64,000 bases of DNA, taken from Agreia sp. Leaf283. GTDB lineage: Bacteria; Actinomycetota; Actinomycetes; Actinomycetales; Microbacteriaceae. Shown here in pieces: positions 53,587-64,000 of this stretch (within the stretch, counting starts at the first letter, position 1; each line of letters begins with the position of its first letter). The translations under genes and the position numbers were made by a program. The notes under the pieces were generated by a model, which saw nothing but the letters and a program-made list of their open reading frames with translations, was not told where the DNA came from and did not search any database. Where the stretch lies: positions 879,949 to 943,948 of the forward strand of contig NZ_LMNF01000002.1 in the NCBI RefSeq assembly GCF_001422485.1, in the 5' to 3' direction.

Positions 53587-54711
53587 ATGCCCACGAATTC
53601 AGCCGCCTACCTCACCGTCCCCTACGCCGATCTGGCCGTCGCCGAGGCTCCCTACACGTCGGCCGCGGCGGGTGAGCTGGTGATCCGTGCACGCGCCGTC
53701 GCCGTGAACCCCCTCGACGAGATCAAGCAGTCGACCGGAAACGTGATGTACGGCTGGCTGCCCAGCCCCGCGGTGCTCGGCGAGGATGTCGCCGGCGAGA
53801 TCGTCGAGGTCGGTGCGGGTGTGTCGGGCTTCTCTGTGGGTGACCGCGTCATCGCCTATGCGGTGGGCATGGAGAAGAACCGCAACCATGCCGCCGAGGG
53901 CGCCTTCCAGCTGTTCACCGTCGTGCAGGCGCAGCTGACCGCGCGCATTCCTCTCGAGCTGTCGTTCGAGGACGCCGTCGTGCTGCCCCTCGCCATCTCG
54001 ACGGCCGCCTCCGCCCTGTTCCAGAGCGACCAGCTCGGCCTCCGGCATCCCACGAGCGGCGCGACCGGTGCAGATGCCGACCCCACCGAGTGGGTGGTTG
54101 TCTGGGGAGGATCGACGAGCGTCGGCAGCAATGCCATCCAGCTCGCCGTCGCGGCCGGCTACTCCGTGATCACGACGGCGTCGCCGCACAATCACGACCG
54201 GATGCGGGCGCTCGGGGCCCGACACGTCGTCGACTACCGCAGCGGGTCGGCCGTGCACGACGTCGTCGCTCTCGTGGAGAAACGGCCGGTGGCCGGCGTG
54301 TTCGCCATCGGAACGGGATCAGCCGAACCGGCCCTGTCTATCGCCGTCGCAACGGGCGCCCGTCGAGTCAGCCTCGCCAGTCCGTCCGTCTCGATGAGCA
54401 GCCTCCCTCGCCGCCGAGCACCGCTGGCGCTCGCGGGATTCGGATTGAGGATGCTGTCGCGCACTGTGCCGCTGATGGTCCGCAGCCGCCTTCGGGGAAT
54501 TCGCACCCGCTTCGTCTGGGGCAGCGCGTTGATGAACACCGAGGTCGGACCCATGCTGTGGGGAGGATTCCTGCCCGACGCGCTCGCCGCGGGCCGCTAC
54601 GTGACCGCGCCGAGGTCGGAGGTCGTCGGCACCGGCCTCGAGAGCATCCAGCCAGCCCTCGACGCGCTCCGAGCCGGGGCGTCGGCCACGAAGTTCGTGG
54701 TCACGCTGTGA
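53587..54711 (+). CDS. Zinc-type alcohol dehydrogenase/quinone reductase-like MDR protein
   Basis: A 374-aa medium-chain dehydrogenase/reductase. The GroES-like domain has PSPAVLGEDVAGEIVEVG, and the NAD(P)-binding motif is VVWGGSTSVGSNAIQLA. No zinc-ligand cysteines are visible, so it is closer to the zinc-independent enoyl/quinone reductase branch with fungal trans-ER-like features. The ATG follows AGAGGA at a distance. It is probably repressed by the divergent TetR through two operators and induced by a reactive aldehyde, enone or quinone (inference). Confidence 0.83.
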   Translation: MPTNSAAYLTVPYADLAVAEAPYTSAAAGELVIRARAVAVNPLDEIKQSTGNVMYGWLPSPAVLGEDVAGEIVEVGAGVSGFSVGDRVIAYAVGMEKNRNHAAEGAFQLFTVVQAQLTARIPLELSFEDAVVLPLAISTAASALFQSDQLGLRHPTSGATGADADPTEWVVVWGGSTSVGSNAIQLAVAAGYSVITTASPHNHDRMRALGARHVVDYRSGSAVHDVVALVEKRPVAGVFAIGTGSAEPALSIAVATGARRVSLASPSVSMSSLPRRRAPLALAGFGLRMLSRTVPLMVRSRLRGIRTRFVWGSALMNTEVGPMLWGGFLPDALAAGRYVTAPRSEVVGTGLESIQPALDALRAGASATKFVVTL

Positions 54712-54721
54712 CGCGGGATCG

Positions 54722-55660
54722 TCAGGCGTAGCTGTCGAGGGCCGCGAGCAGTCGGGTGACCGAACCGCCGAGGTTCCAGTCCTTCGAGAGCCTCTCGAGC
54801 TCGTCGCGTGCGTCGCCGTCGACTGGGGCGAGCCGCGCTCCGACCTCGGCCGGCGACGCCAGGTCGAGGTCGGGCACCACCGTCACGACCGTCGGCGCCA
54901 CGTCGAGGTAGTCGCCGGCCGCCGCGATCTTCGACCGCACGGACGCGCTCAGGCCGCTGTCGGCATCCTGCGCAGCGCTGCGGATCGACTCGAGCGTGCC
55001 GTATTCGGCGAGGAGGGTCGCGGCCGTCTTCTCGCCGATGCCCGCGACCCCGGGCAGCCCGTCGGAGGCGTCGCCCCTGAGAGTGGCGTAGTCGACGTAC
55101 TGGCTCGGCAGAACCCTGTACTTGCCCACGATCACCTCGTCGGTGACGAGTTCGAGGTTCTTCATGCCGCGAGCGGTGTAGATCACGCGCACCTCGTGCT
55201 CATCGTCGACGAGCTGGAACAGGTCGCGATCGCCGGTCACGACATCGACGGCGGATTTCGCGCGAGCGGCGTACGTGCCGATCACATCGTCGGCCTCGTG
55301 GTCCTCCGCACCCACGATCGCGACCCCGGCGAGGTCGAGCACCTGGCGGATGAGCGGAATCTGGGCGACCAGCCCCTCGGGCACCTCTTCGACGTCGGGC
55401 CCGTTCTTCACGGTCTCGGCGACGCGCTGCGCCTTGTAGCTCGGAAGCAGATCGACCCGCCACTGCGGGCGCCAGTTGTCGTCCCAGCAGGCGATCAGCT
55501 GAGTGGCCTCGAACTCCGTCGTGAGCCGCGCGATCATGTCGAGCAGGCCGCGCACCGCGTTGACGGGCGTGCCGTCGTCTCGCCTGATCGTGTCGGGCAC
55601 ACCGTAGAACGCGCGGAAGTAGAGCGAGGCGGTGTCGAGCAGCATCAATCGGTCGGCCAT
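54722..55660 (-). CDS. 5'-3' exonuclease (FEN-like, PolI N-terminal type)
   Basis: Stand-alone flap endonuclease/exonuclease (312 aa) homologous to the N-terminal domain of DNA polymerase I. Metal-binding acidic residues are in MLLDTASLYFRAFYG, CWDDNW, GAEDHEADDVIG and VTGDRDLFQLV. The helix-hairpin-helix motif DGLPGVAGIGEKTAATLL binds DNA. It may process RNA primers or repair flaps. ATG 55660 is chosen; a GTG five codons earlier is in frame. Convergent with the MDR gene. Confidence 0.9.
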   Translation of the reverse strand: MADRLMLLDTASLYFRAFYGVPDTIRRDDGTPVNAVRGLLDMIARLTTEFEATQLIACWDDNWRPQWRVDLLPSYKAQRVAETVKNGPDVEEVPEGLVAQIPLIRQVLDLAGVAIVGAEDHEADDVIGTYAARAKSAVDVVTGDRDLFQLVDDEHEVRVIYTARGMKNLELVTDEVIVGKYRVLPSQYVDYATLRGDASDGLPGVAGIGEKTAATLLAEYGTLESIRSAAQDADSGLSASVRSKIAAAGDYLDVAPTVVTVVPDLDLASPAEVGARLAPVDGDARDELERLSKDWNLGGSVTRLLAALDSYA

Positions 55661-55713
55661 GATCGATCTTGACACGCTCGACCCCGTTCGTGGTGTCGAG
55701 ACCTTGGATGCGA

Positions 55714-56244
55714 TCAGGCCTTCGCCTGCGTATCTCGCCGTCGCGTGCAGACGACCACGAGCGAGAACGAGACGGCACCGAGAATCGTGCCGCCGAGCAT
55801 CCCCAGAGAGGCGAGACCTGCGCGGTCGAGATCGCTGTAGGAGGGGACGACCGCGTTAACGATGACGACTCCCATCAGGAGCGGAGTGAGGATCGAGACG
55901 AGCGCGCCGATGCACACCGAGAAGGGCGCGGCACGTCGAGCCACCACGGCGGCGAGCACGCTCGCGATCAGGGCCACGACAGCACAGGCCAATTGCACGA
56001 CAGCGAACACGTCGGTGTCGGTTTCGAGAGATGCGGCCCTTCCCCGTCCCCAGAGGTCGACGACGAACGTGCCTCCGATGGCGGGTGCCATGACGAATGC
56101 GAAGACGATGGCTCCGATCAATCCGACAACGGCCCACCCGACTGCGAGCACAGCGATCGCACGGGCGTCCAGGTCTTCGAGGGCCACGGTCCCCCTCGTC
56201 CTGCCGGAACGGCGACCCAGGCGCCCGTCGATACTGCGCGGCAT
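55714..56244 (-). CDS. Small four-helix membrane protein, function unknown
   Basis: A 176-aa protein with a basic N-terminus and four hydrophobic segments: AVLAVGWAVVGLIGAIVFAF, VVQLACAVVALIASVLAAVV, CIGALVSILTPLLMGVVIV, and LGGTILGAVSFSLVVVCT. A basic C-terminal end follows. No known domain is recognised. It lies 42 bp downstream of tRNA-Gln on the same strand. ATG 56244 is the first start after the tRNA. Confidence 0.7.
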   Translation of the reverse strand: MPRSIDGRLGRRSGRTRGTVALEDLDARAIAVLAVGWAVVGLIGAIVFAFVMAPAIGGTFVVDLWGRGRAASLETDTDVFAVVQLACAVVALIASVLAAVVARRAAPFSVCIGALVSILTPLLMGVVIVNAVVPSYSDLDRAGLASLGMLGGTILGAVSFSLVVVCTRRRDTQAKA

Positions 56245-56285
56245 TCGAGCCCCTCTCGCCCGCGGGCACAGCCCGACCGGAACCG

Positions 56286-56357
56286 CTCCGCCTCCAGGAC
56301 TCGAACCTAGACCTAACAGCTCCAAAGGCTGTCGTGCTGCCATTACACCAAGGCGGA
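56286..56357 (-). tRNA. tRNA-Gln (anticodon TTG)
   Basis: 72-nt cloverleaf. The acceptor stem TCCGCCT (56357-56351) pairs with AGGCGGA (56293-56287). The T loop is GGTTCGAGTCC. The anticodon loop reads CTTTGGA, giving TTG. The discriminator is G and CCA is not encoded. It reads the CAA/CAG glutamine codons. Confidence 0.95.
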
Positions 56358-56427
56358 TCGCGCACTCCGTGGAGCACGCATTCGCCAATTCTGCCAGACA
56401 CGAACGGTGCCGACGGCCTCGGCCCCA

Positions 56428-56439
56428 CATAATGGATGC
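56428..56439 (+). promoter_or_regulatory. -10 box of leaderless marR mRNA
   Basis: CATAAT (56428-56433) ends six bases before GTG 56440. No ribosome site is present. Confidence 0.45.
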
Positions 56440-56940
56440 GTGGCAGATGCGACTCCCCGGGATTCCGTCGACGGAATCGTCGACGCGTGGGAGCGCGAGC
56501 GACCCGATCTCGACTTCGCTCCGTTGAAGGTCCTCTCCCGGGTCTGGCGGCTGTCGCGGCACCTCGAGCGCACGCGACGAACAGCCTTCGCCACCAGTGA
56601 GCTCGAGTCGTGGGAGTTCGACGTGCTCTCGGCCCTGCGCCGCGCCGGCGAGCCGCACCAGCTCAGCCCGAAGGCCCTGCTCGAACAGACTCTCGTCTCA
56701 TCGGGCACCATGACGAACCGCATCGATCGGATGTCGCGGCGCGGCCTGGTCGAGCGCCGCACCGACCCGCACGACGGCCGGGGAATCCTCGTGTCGATGA
56801 CCGACGAGGGTCGCGACCGCGTCGACGGCGCGATCACGGCGCTCGTGACGGCCGAGGGCGAGCTGCTCGGCCGCCTCAGCAAGTCCGACCAGGAGCGCAT
56901 CGCATCGCTCCTGCGCAAACTCAGCGTCGACTTCGACTAG
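56440..56940 (+). CDS. MarR-family transcriptional regulator
   Basis: A 166-aa winged-helix regulator. The recognition region is LSPKALLEQTLVSSGTMTNRIDRM (about residues 76-99), and the wing is VERRTDPHDGRGILVSM, both typical. GTG 56440 is six bases after CATAAT, so the mRNA is likely leaderless. Its TAG stop codon is followed immediately by the GTG of the secreted-protein gene, suggesting translational coupling. Confidence 0.86.
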   Translation: MADATPRDSVDGIVDAWERERPDLDFAPLKVLSRVWRLSRHLERTRRTAFATSELESWEFDVLSALRRAGEPHQLSPKALLEQTLVSSGTMTNRIDRMSRRGLVERRTDPHDGRGILVSMTDEGRDRVDGAITALVTAEGELLGRLSKSDQERIASLLRKLSVDFD

Positions 56941-58173
56941 GTGGAGCGTCTTATCCTCCGTCGTTTCGGCGTGCTCACGTCTGCCCTGCTGACCCTGCTG
57001 CTTCTGGCGACCGGCGTTCCGGCGAGCCCGGCCAGCGCTGCCGCCGATGCGCGGGCGGATGCCGCATCCATCGCCCCGACACCGGCCACGGTCTTCGCCG
57101 ACACGGCCGCGCGACTGGTCGAGGCGGCGACTCCCCCGGCGTTCGACCCCGGATTCATCATCACCGACGAGCTCTTCTACGACGGTCACGCCCTCGACGC
57201 CGGCGAGGTGCAGGCCTTCCTCGACGAGCAGGTTGCCGCCTGCGCCCCGGGCATCGAGTGCCTCGCCGACTACACGCAGGAGACCGTCACGCGCGCGGCG
57301 GATGAGGTGTGCGGGGCCTACAGGGGCCGCGAGTCGGAGACCGGCGCCGAGATCATCGCCAAAGTCGGCCTCGCCTGCGGCATCAGCCAGAAGGCCCTGC
57401 TCGTTCTGCTGCAGAAGGAGCAGTCGCTGGTGCGCAACCCCGCCCCGACGGCCGGCGACTTCTCGTTCGCCACCGGCTACGCGTGCCCCGACACGGCGGC
57501 CTGCGACGTGGAGTACTCGGGCTTCTACAACCAGGTCTACTGGGCGGCGTGGCAGCTGAAGCGCTACGCGAACCCTCCGGGAACGAGCGAGTTCTTCACG
57601 AGCCGGCCCATCGGCGAGCCGAGCCCGATCGCCTACAACCCCGATGCATCCTGCGGCATCGCCGACGTGACCCTGAAGAACATCGCCACGGCCGCGCTGT
57701 ACTACTACACGCCGTACCAGCCGAACCCGGCCACCGTCGCGGGCAGCCCCGACGACCCGTGCGGCGCCTACGGCAACCTCAACTTCTGGCGTTTCTACTC
57801 CGAATGGTTCGGTGATCCGACGCGTGGGTCGATCACCCAGGGTGCACTCGAGAACGTGTCGGTGGTGCGCGGACGCATCGTCGCCGAGGGCTGGGCGCTC
57901 GATCCCAGCTCGGTGCGCGCATCCACCGACGTGCGCATCACGGTGACGGATGCGGCCGGCCGCATCTCGACGACGACTCTGCGAGCCGGCGCGACATCCG
58001 ACGGCGCGCTGTCGGTCAGCCGCTTGTCAGGACGCGACCACGGCTTCAGCGGGGGCACGGCGCTCGAGGCGCAGGGACTCGTCCGCGTGTGCGCGGTGTC
58101 TCTGCCCCTCGAGGGCACGTCGTCGAGCCTTCACCCGCTGGGCTGCGCAACGGTGTTCGCGCTCACACCGTGA
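56941..58173 (+). CDS. Secreted protein with predicted lysozyme-like domain and Ig-like C-terminus
   Basis: A 410-aa exported protein. The signal peptide (residues 1-34) ends in ASA. Residues about 70-290 form a Cys-containing domain with FIITDELFYDG, ACGISQKALLVLLQKEQSLV and ATGYACPD. The helix with Glu160 followed by Ser-Leu and the ATGYG-like segment recall lytic transglycosylases, but this is an inference; family members are annotated only as hypothetical. The C-terminal region (about residues 297-410) looks like an Ig/fibronectin-type domain. It starts directly after the marR stop codon. Confidence 0.78.
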   Translation: MERLILRRFGVLTSALLTLLLLATGVPASPASAAADARADAASIAPTPATVFADTAARLVEAATPPAFDPGFIITDELFYDGHALDAGEVQAFLDEQVAACAPGIECLADYTQETVTRAADEVCGAYRGRESETGAEIIAKVGLACGISQKALLVLLQKEQSLVRNPAPTAGDFSFATGYACPDTAACDVEYSGFYNQVYWAAWQLKRYANPPGTSEFFTSRPIGEPSPIAYNPDASCGIADVTLKNIATAALYYYTPYQPNPATVAGSPDDPCGAYGNLNFWRFYSEWFGDPTRGSITQGALENVSVVRGRIVAEGWALDPSSVRASTDVRITVTDAAGRISTTTLRAGATSDGALSVSRLSGRDHGFSGGTALEAQGLVRVCAVSLPLEGTSSSLHPLGCATVFALTP

Positions 58174-58175
58174 AG

Positions 58176-61432
<3,257 letters not shown>

Positions 61433-61444
61433 CTGTCGAGGTTA
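61433..61444 (-). promoter_or_regulatory. -10 box of leaderless ABC-F mRNA
   Basis: TAACCT on the minus strand (61444-61439) ends six bases before GTG 61432. No ribosome site is present. Confidence 0.4.
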
Positions 61445-61471
61445 CCCGCCATCTGACGGCCGCCCCGCCGG

Positions 61472-62824
61472 TCAGCCCAGAAAGCGCCTGACGACGGAGT
61501 CGACCGCCCGGGCAGTGAGGGCGATCGATTCGAGGTCGATGTGCTCGTCGTTGCCGTGGATGAGGTGTCGGAACCGACCGTAGTCCCAGCGCTTCGACAG
61601 CACCGAGAACCCGTAGGCCCGTCGCCCCTTCGCGCGATAGAAGCGTGCGTCCGACCCGCCGGCCGCGATGATCGGCAGGGGCACGGCCCCGGGATACGCC
61701 TCGTCGATCACGGCGGTCAGCACCTCGAACAGCGGAGTGTCCATCGGCGAGACATTGGCGGGGCTGAACGACGCCCCTACGATGTCGACGATCTCGATGT
61801 GCCGCATCAGGTCGCCGAGGGCGCTCGTGACGTAGGCGTCGACCTCCTCGGGCGAGATTCCGGGCAGCTGCCTGATGTCGAGGTCGATGCTGGCCTCGCC
61901 CGGAATGACGTTGATGGCGTCGCCCGCGCGGATCACGTTGGGCGAGATGGTCGTGTGCGTCGTGGCGTGCGCGTAGCCGGCCAGTTCGCCCAGCTCCGGC
62001 AGCGCACCGATGATCTCGGCGACGGAGGTGAGCCGACGTGCGACCTCAGGGTCGAGGTCGAGCGCGTCGACGTAGCGCGGCCAATAGTCGCCGATGACGG
62101 CGCGCGGGGCGAAACGCGTCAACCGGGTGACGGCCTCGGCCGCGATGACACCCGCATTCGACGATCCCCAGGGCGCCGAGCCGTGTCCGGGTATTCCCCG
62201 GATCAGCAGGCGGCGACGGGCGAGCCCCTTCTCCCCCACCGTGACGGTCACCGAGTGCGGGGCGTCGGAGGATCCGCCCACGGGGATGCCGCCCGACTCC
62301 GTGAGCACGTAGTCGGCGTCGATGAGTTCGGGGTGATGCTGCATGAGCCACTCGATGCCGAGGCGGCTGCCGCCCTCCTCGTCGGCGACGGCCACGAAGA
62401 CCAGGTCGCCCCTCAAGGCACGGCCCTCGGATGCGACGGCGCGGGTCGCGACGGCGTAGGCGGCCGTCAGATAGAGCATGTCGAGTGTTCCGCGTCCCCA
62501 GAGCTCGTCGCCGATGATGTCGGCGGCGAACGGGTCGTGGCTCCAGCCTCCGTGCATCACGGGCACCACGTCGGTGTGCCCGACGAGCGCGAGCGACGGG
62601 GCTGTCGGATCGGTGCCGGGGATGCGCACGACGAGGGTGGCCCGACCGGGCGCGGATTCGACGACCACGGGATCGACGTCGACGCCCTCGAAGAAGCGAC
62701 GCAGAACGTCGGTGTTCCTTACCTCTTGGCCGGATGCGTAGGTTCCGTCGTTCACGCACGCGCTGCGGATGAGGTCGCGCAGCAGCGCCAGTGTCTCGTC
62801 GCCGAGAGAGGGAGAGTCGGTCAT
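61472..62824 (-). CDS. M20-family metallopeptidase
   Basis: A 450-aa zinc exopeptidase/amidohydrolase of the M20/ArgE/DapE group. Metal ligands are His in LVGHTDVVPV, Asp in GRGTLDMLYLTAAY, Glu in VAVADEEGGSR and His in FRHLIHGNDEHI. The second motif usually reads GRGAxDMKG; here Lys-Gly is replaced by Leu-Tyr. The dimerisation domain lies about residues 195-310. Typical substrates are dipeptides or N-acyl amino acids. ATG 62824 follows a GTG that could also initiate. Confidence 0.88.
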   Translation of the reverse strand: MTDSPSLGDETLALLRDLIRSACVNDGTYASGQEVRNTDVLRRFFEGVDVDPVVVESAPGRATLVVRIPGTDPTAPSLALVGHTDVVPVMHGGWSHDPFAADIIGDELWGRGTLDMLYLTAAYAVATRAVASEGRALRGDLVFVAVADEEGGSRLGIEWLMQHHPELIDADYVLTESGGIPVGGSSDAPHSVTVTVGEKGLARRRLLIRGIPGHGSAPWGSSNAGVIAAEAVTRLTRFAPRAVIGDYWPRYVDALDLDPEVARRLTSVAEIIGALPELGELAGYAHATTHTTISPNVIRAGDAINVIPGEASIDLDIRQLPGISPEEVDAYVTSALGDLMRHIEIVDIVGASFSPANVSPMDTPLFEVLTAVIDEAYPGAVPLPIIAAGGSDARFYRAKGRRAYGFSVLSKRWDYGRFRHLIHGNDEHIDLESIALTARAVDSVVRRFLG

Positions 62825-62883
62825 CACTCCAACTTATCGCGCCCGGGTCGCGCGTTTCGTCATGGGGCCGGTCCCGGCGCCGG

Positions 62884-62895
62884 TAGCGTGATTGC
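62884..62895 (+). promoter_or_regulatory. -10 box of leaderless apt mRNA
   Basis: TAGCGT (62884-62889) ends six bases before ATG 62896. No ribosome site is present. Confidence 0.4.
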
Positions 62896-63435
62896 ATGCC
62901 CGACGAAACAACAGCCGAACTCATCGACGCCCACCTGCTCACCGTGCAGGACTTCCCGAGCGAGGGGATCCTCTTCCGCGACGTCACGTCGGTCTACGCG
63001 AACGGTCGGGCATTCTCCTCGGTCGTCGACGCGTTCGCCTCGCACGACTGGGGCCAGGTGGATGCCGTGCTCGGCATCGAGGCGCGCGGGTTCGGCATCG
63101 CGGCGGCCATGGCCTACGCCCGCGGAGTGGGCATGGTCTCGGTTCGCAAGGCGGGCAAACTGCCCGGTGATCTGCTGAGCGAGGACTACGCGCTGGAGTA
63201 CGGCACCGCGACGCTGCAGGTGCAGCCGGACGTGCTGCCGCAGGGTTCGCGCGTCGTGATCCTCGACGACCTTCTCGCTACCGGCGGCACCCTTGCGGCC
63301 GTCGTGAAACTCGCCGAACGCGCTGGCTGGATCGTTGCGGGAATCGGCGTGGTCATCGCCCTCGACGACCTCGGCGGTCGCGCCGCTCTGCCCGGTCACG
63401 AGGTGCTGGAACTCAGCACCTACCCCGCGTCGTAG
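62896..63435 (+). CDS. apt: Adenine phosphoribosyltransferase
   Basis: Purine salvage: adenine plus PRPP to AMP. The 179-aa protein has the Apt pattern: DFPSEGILFRDVT at the N-terminus, GIEARGFG for base recognition, VRKAGKLPGD, and the PRPP-binding VVILDDLLATGGTL (residues about 117-130). Divergent from the M20 peptidase gene. A copy of the dispersed repeat follows the stop codon. Confidence 0.94.
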   Translation: MPDETTAELIDAHLLTVQDFPSEGILFRDVTSVYANGRAFSSVVDAFASHDWGQVDAVLGIEARGFGIAAAMAYARGVGMVSVRKAGKLPGDLLSEDYALEYGTATLQVQPDVLPQGSRVVILDDLLATGGTLAAVVKLAERAGWIVAGIGVVIALDDLGGRAALPGHEVLELSTYPAS

Positions 63436-63439
63436 CCTG

Positions 63440-63462
63440 CCCTTCGACAGGCTCAGGGGACG
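63440..63462 (+). repeat. Copy of the dispersed repeat
   Basis: Single copy with one mismatch (GGGGACG ending instead of GGGAACG), four bases after the apt stop codon and 18 bases before the convergent permease gene. Confidence 0.8.
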
Positions 63463-63480
63463 CCGCGCCCGACTGGCCCT

Positions 63481-64000
63481 TTATGCGACCCTGCGACCGA
63501 CGGCGAGTTTACGAGCCGGCGTCTTCGTGCGTGCGATCGCCCAGCTGAGCGCGCCGGCTGCCAGAACAAGATGCAGCAGCAGGCCGACGAACCACGACGG
63601 CACCGTCTTCGCGTACGTCTCCTCCTGGCTCGGTCCCGGTTCGAACGTCGCCGAGTTGCAGTAGTCGAACTCCGGGCTCAGGTCGGGAGGCACCTGAACC
63701 GCGCGAACGAGAGATGCGACCCCGGTGAACAGATCGGTCGGGCTGCCGTACTCGCTGAACTGCGGCGGCGTGGCATCGGCCAGCACGACGTAGGGGTTCG
63801 CCGAGAGGATGGGCCAGAAGAGGTCGAATCGGGGCGCGGAGTAGGTGGAGACCGTCGGAGGACCGCAGGTGTAGGAATCGCTGCCGTCTTCGTAGACCGC
63901 CTGCACTGTGGTGGCCTTCACCTCCGACTGGATGGCGACCCCTCCCAGGCCGAAGGCGATCAACGTGCCGAGGCTCAACGCGGCCACGGCGAGGTAGCTG
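63481..64000 (-). CDS. ABC-2-type permease-like membrane protein (partial, C-terminal part)
   Basis: The frame is open to the window edge, so the N-terminus is missing; about 173 residues are seen. A hydrophobic helix (YLAVAALSLGTLIAFGLGG) leads into an extracytoplasmic region of about 95 residues with FWPILSANPYVVLADA and two cysteines. A last helix (FVGLLLHLVLAAGALSWAI) and a basic tail follow. This layout fits the C-terminal half of actinobacterial ABC-2 permeases. The ATPase partner would lie beyond 64000. Confidence 0.65.
   Translation of the reverse strand, partial: SYLAVAALSLGTLIAFGLGGVAIQSEVKATTVQAVYEDGSDSYTCGPPTVSTYSAPRFDLFWPILSANPYVVLADATPPQFSEYGSPTDLFTGVASLVRAVQVPPDLSPEFDYCNSATFEPGPSQEETYAKTVPSWFVGLLLHLVLAAGALSWAIARTKTPARKLAVGRRVA

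Overview
High-GC chromosomal DNA of an actinobacterium, most likely of the family Microbacteriaceae. Signs are strong GC bias at third codon positions, frequent GTG and TTG starts, a mycoredoxin-type glutaredoxin, a DUF222/HNH gene, and many copies of a dispersed repeat with core CCTTCGACAGGCTCAGGGAA. About 64 protein genes and one tRNA-Gln are supported. I see no prophage, integrase, insertion-sequence transposase, CRISPR array or rRNA.

Layout. 1-3.1 kb: tail of a GH130 glycoside phosphorylase, an amylosucrase and an alpha/beta hydrolase. 3.1-8.3 kb: minus-strand run eno-ftsB-DUF501-S8 peptidase-ndh, with GTGA overlaps. 8.3-11.1 kb: a drug-efflux MFS gene with MarR regulators. 11.1-18.5 kb: hisS, mazG, mfd, pth, rplY. 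18.7-30.8 kb: an accessory segment lying between rplY and prs. It holds a membrane protein/EamA/LysR group and a sugar-acid module: L-idonate dehydrogenase, FAH hydrolase, gluconate-5-dehydrogenase-like SDR and MHS transporter in one operon, an IclR regulator with a 2-hydroxyacid dehydrogenase, and a beta-hydroxyacid dehydrogenase upstream of gnd. 30.8-33.2 kb: prs-glmU. 33.4-37.7 kb: a repeat-rich zone with a DUF222/HNH gene between two LysM lipoprotein genes, then an iron-box-controlled siderophore-interacting protein.

37.7-43.8 kb: a tightly overlapping six-gene minus-strand operon. Its order (ACS-family transporter, DhaK-DhaL kinase, RpiB-like isomerase, TIM-like isomerase, TIM-barrel decarboxylase/epimerase, PGDH_C dehydrogenase) fits D-apionate catabolism: apionate to 3-oxo-isoapionate, to L-erythrulose, to L-erythrulose-1-P, to D-erythrulose-4-P, to D-erythrose-4-P. 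43.9-50.5 kb: two tail-to-tail HNH-type nucleases, TetR-MMPL, and FCD/GntR coupled to cardiolipin synthase. 50.5-56.4 kb: hutH divergent from IclR, TetR divergent from an alcohol dehydrogenase-like gene, a 5'-3' exonuclease, a small membrane protein and tRNA-Gln. 56.4-64 kb: MarR coupled to a secreted lysozyme-like protein, argG, an ABC-F protein, an M20 peptidase, apt and a truncated ABC-2 permease.

A recurrent regulatory feature is a TANNNT-like -10 box ending 6 (sometimes 7) nt before the start codon, usually with no Shine-Dalgarno sequence. This points to many leaderless mRNAs. Sugar-acid and plant-polysaccharide catabolism together with histidine degradation suggest a plant- or soil-associated heterotroph (inference).
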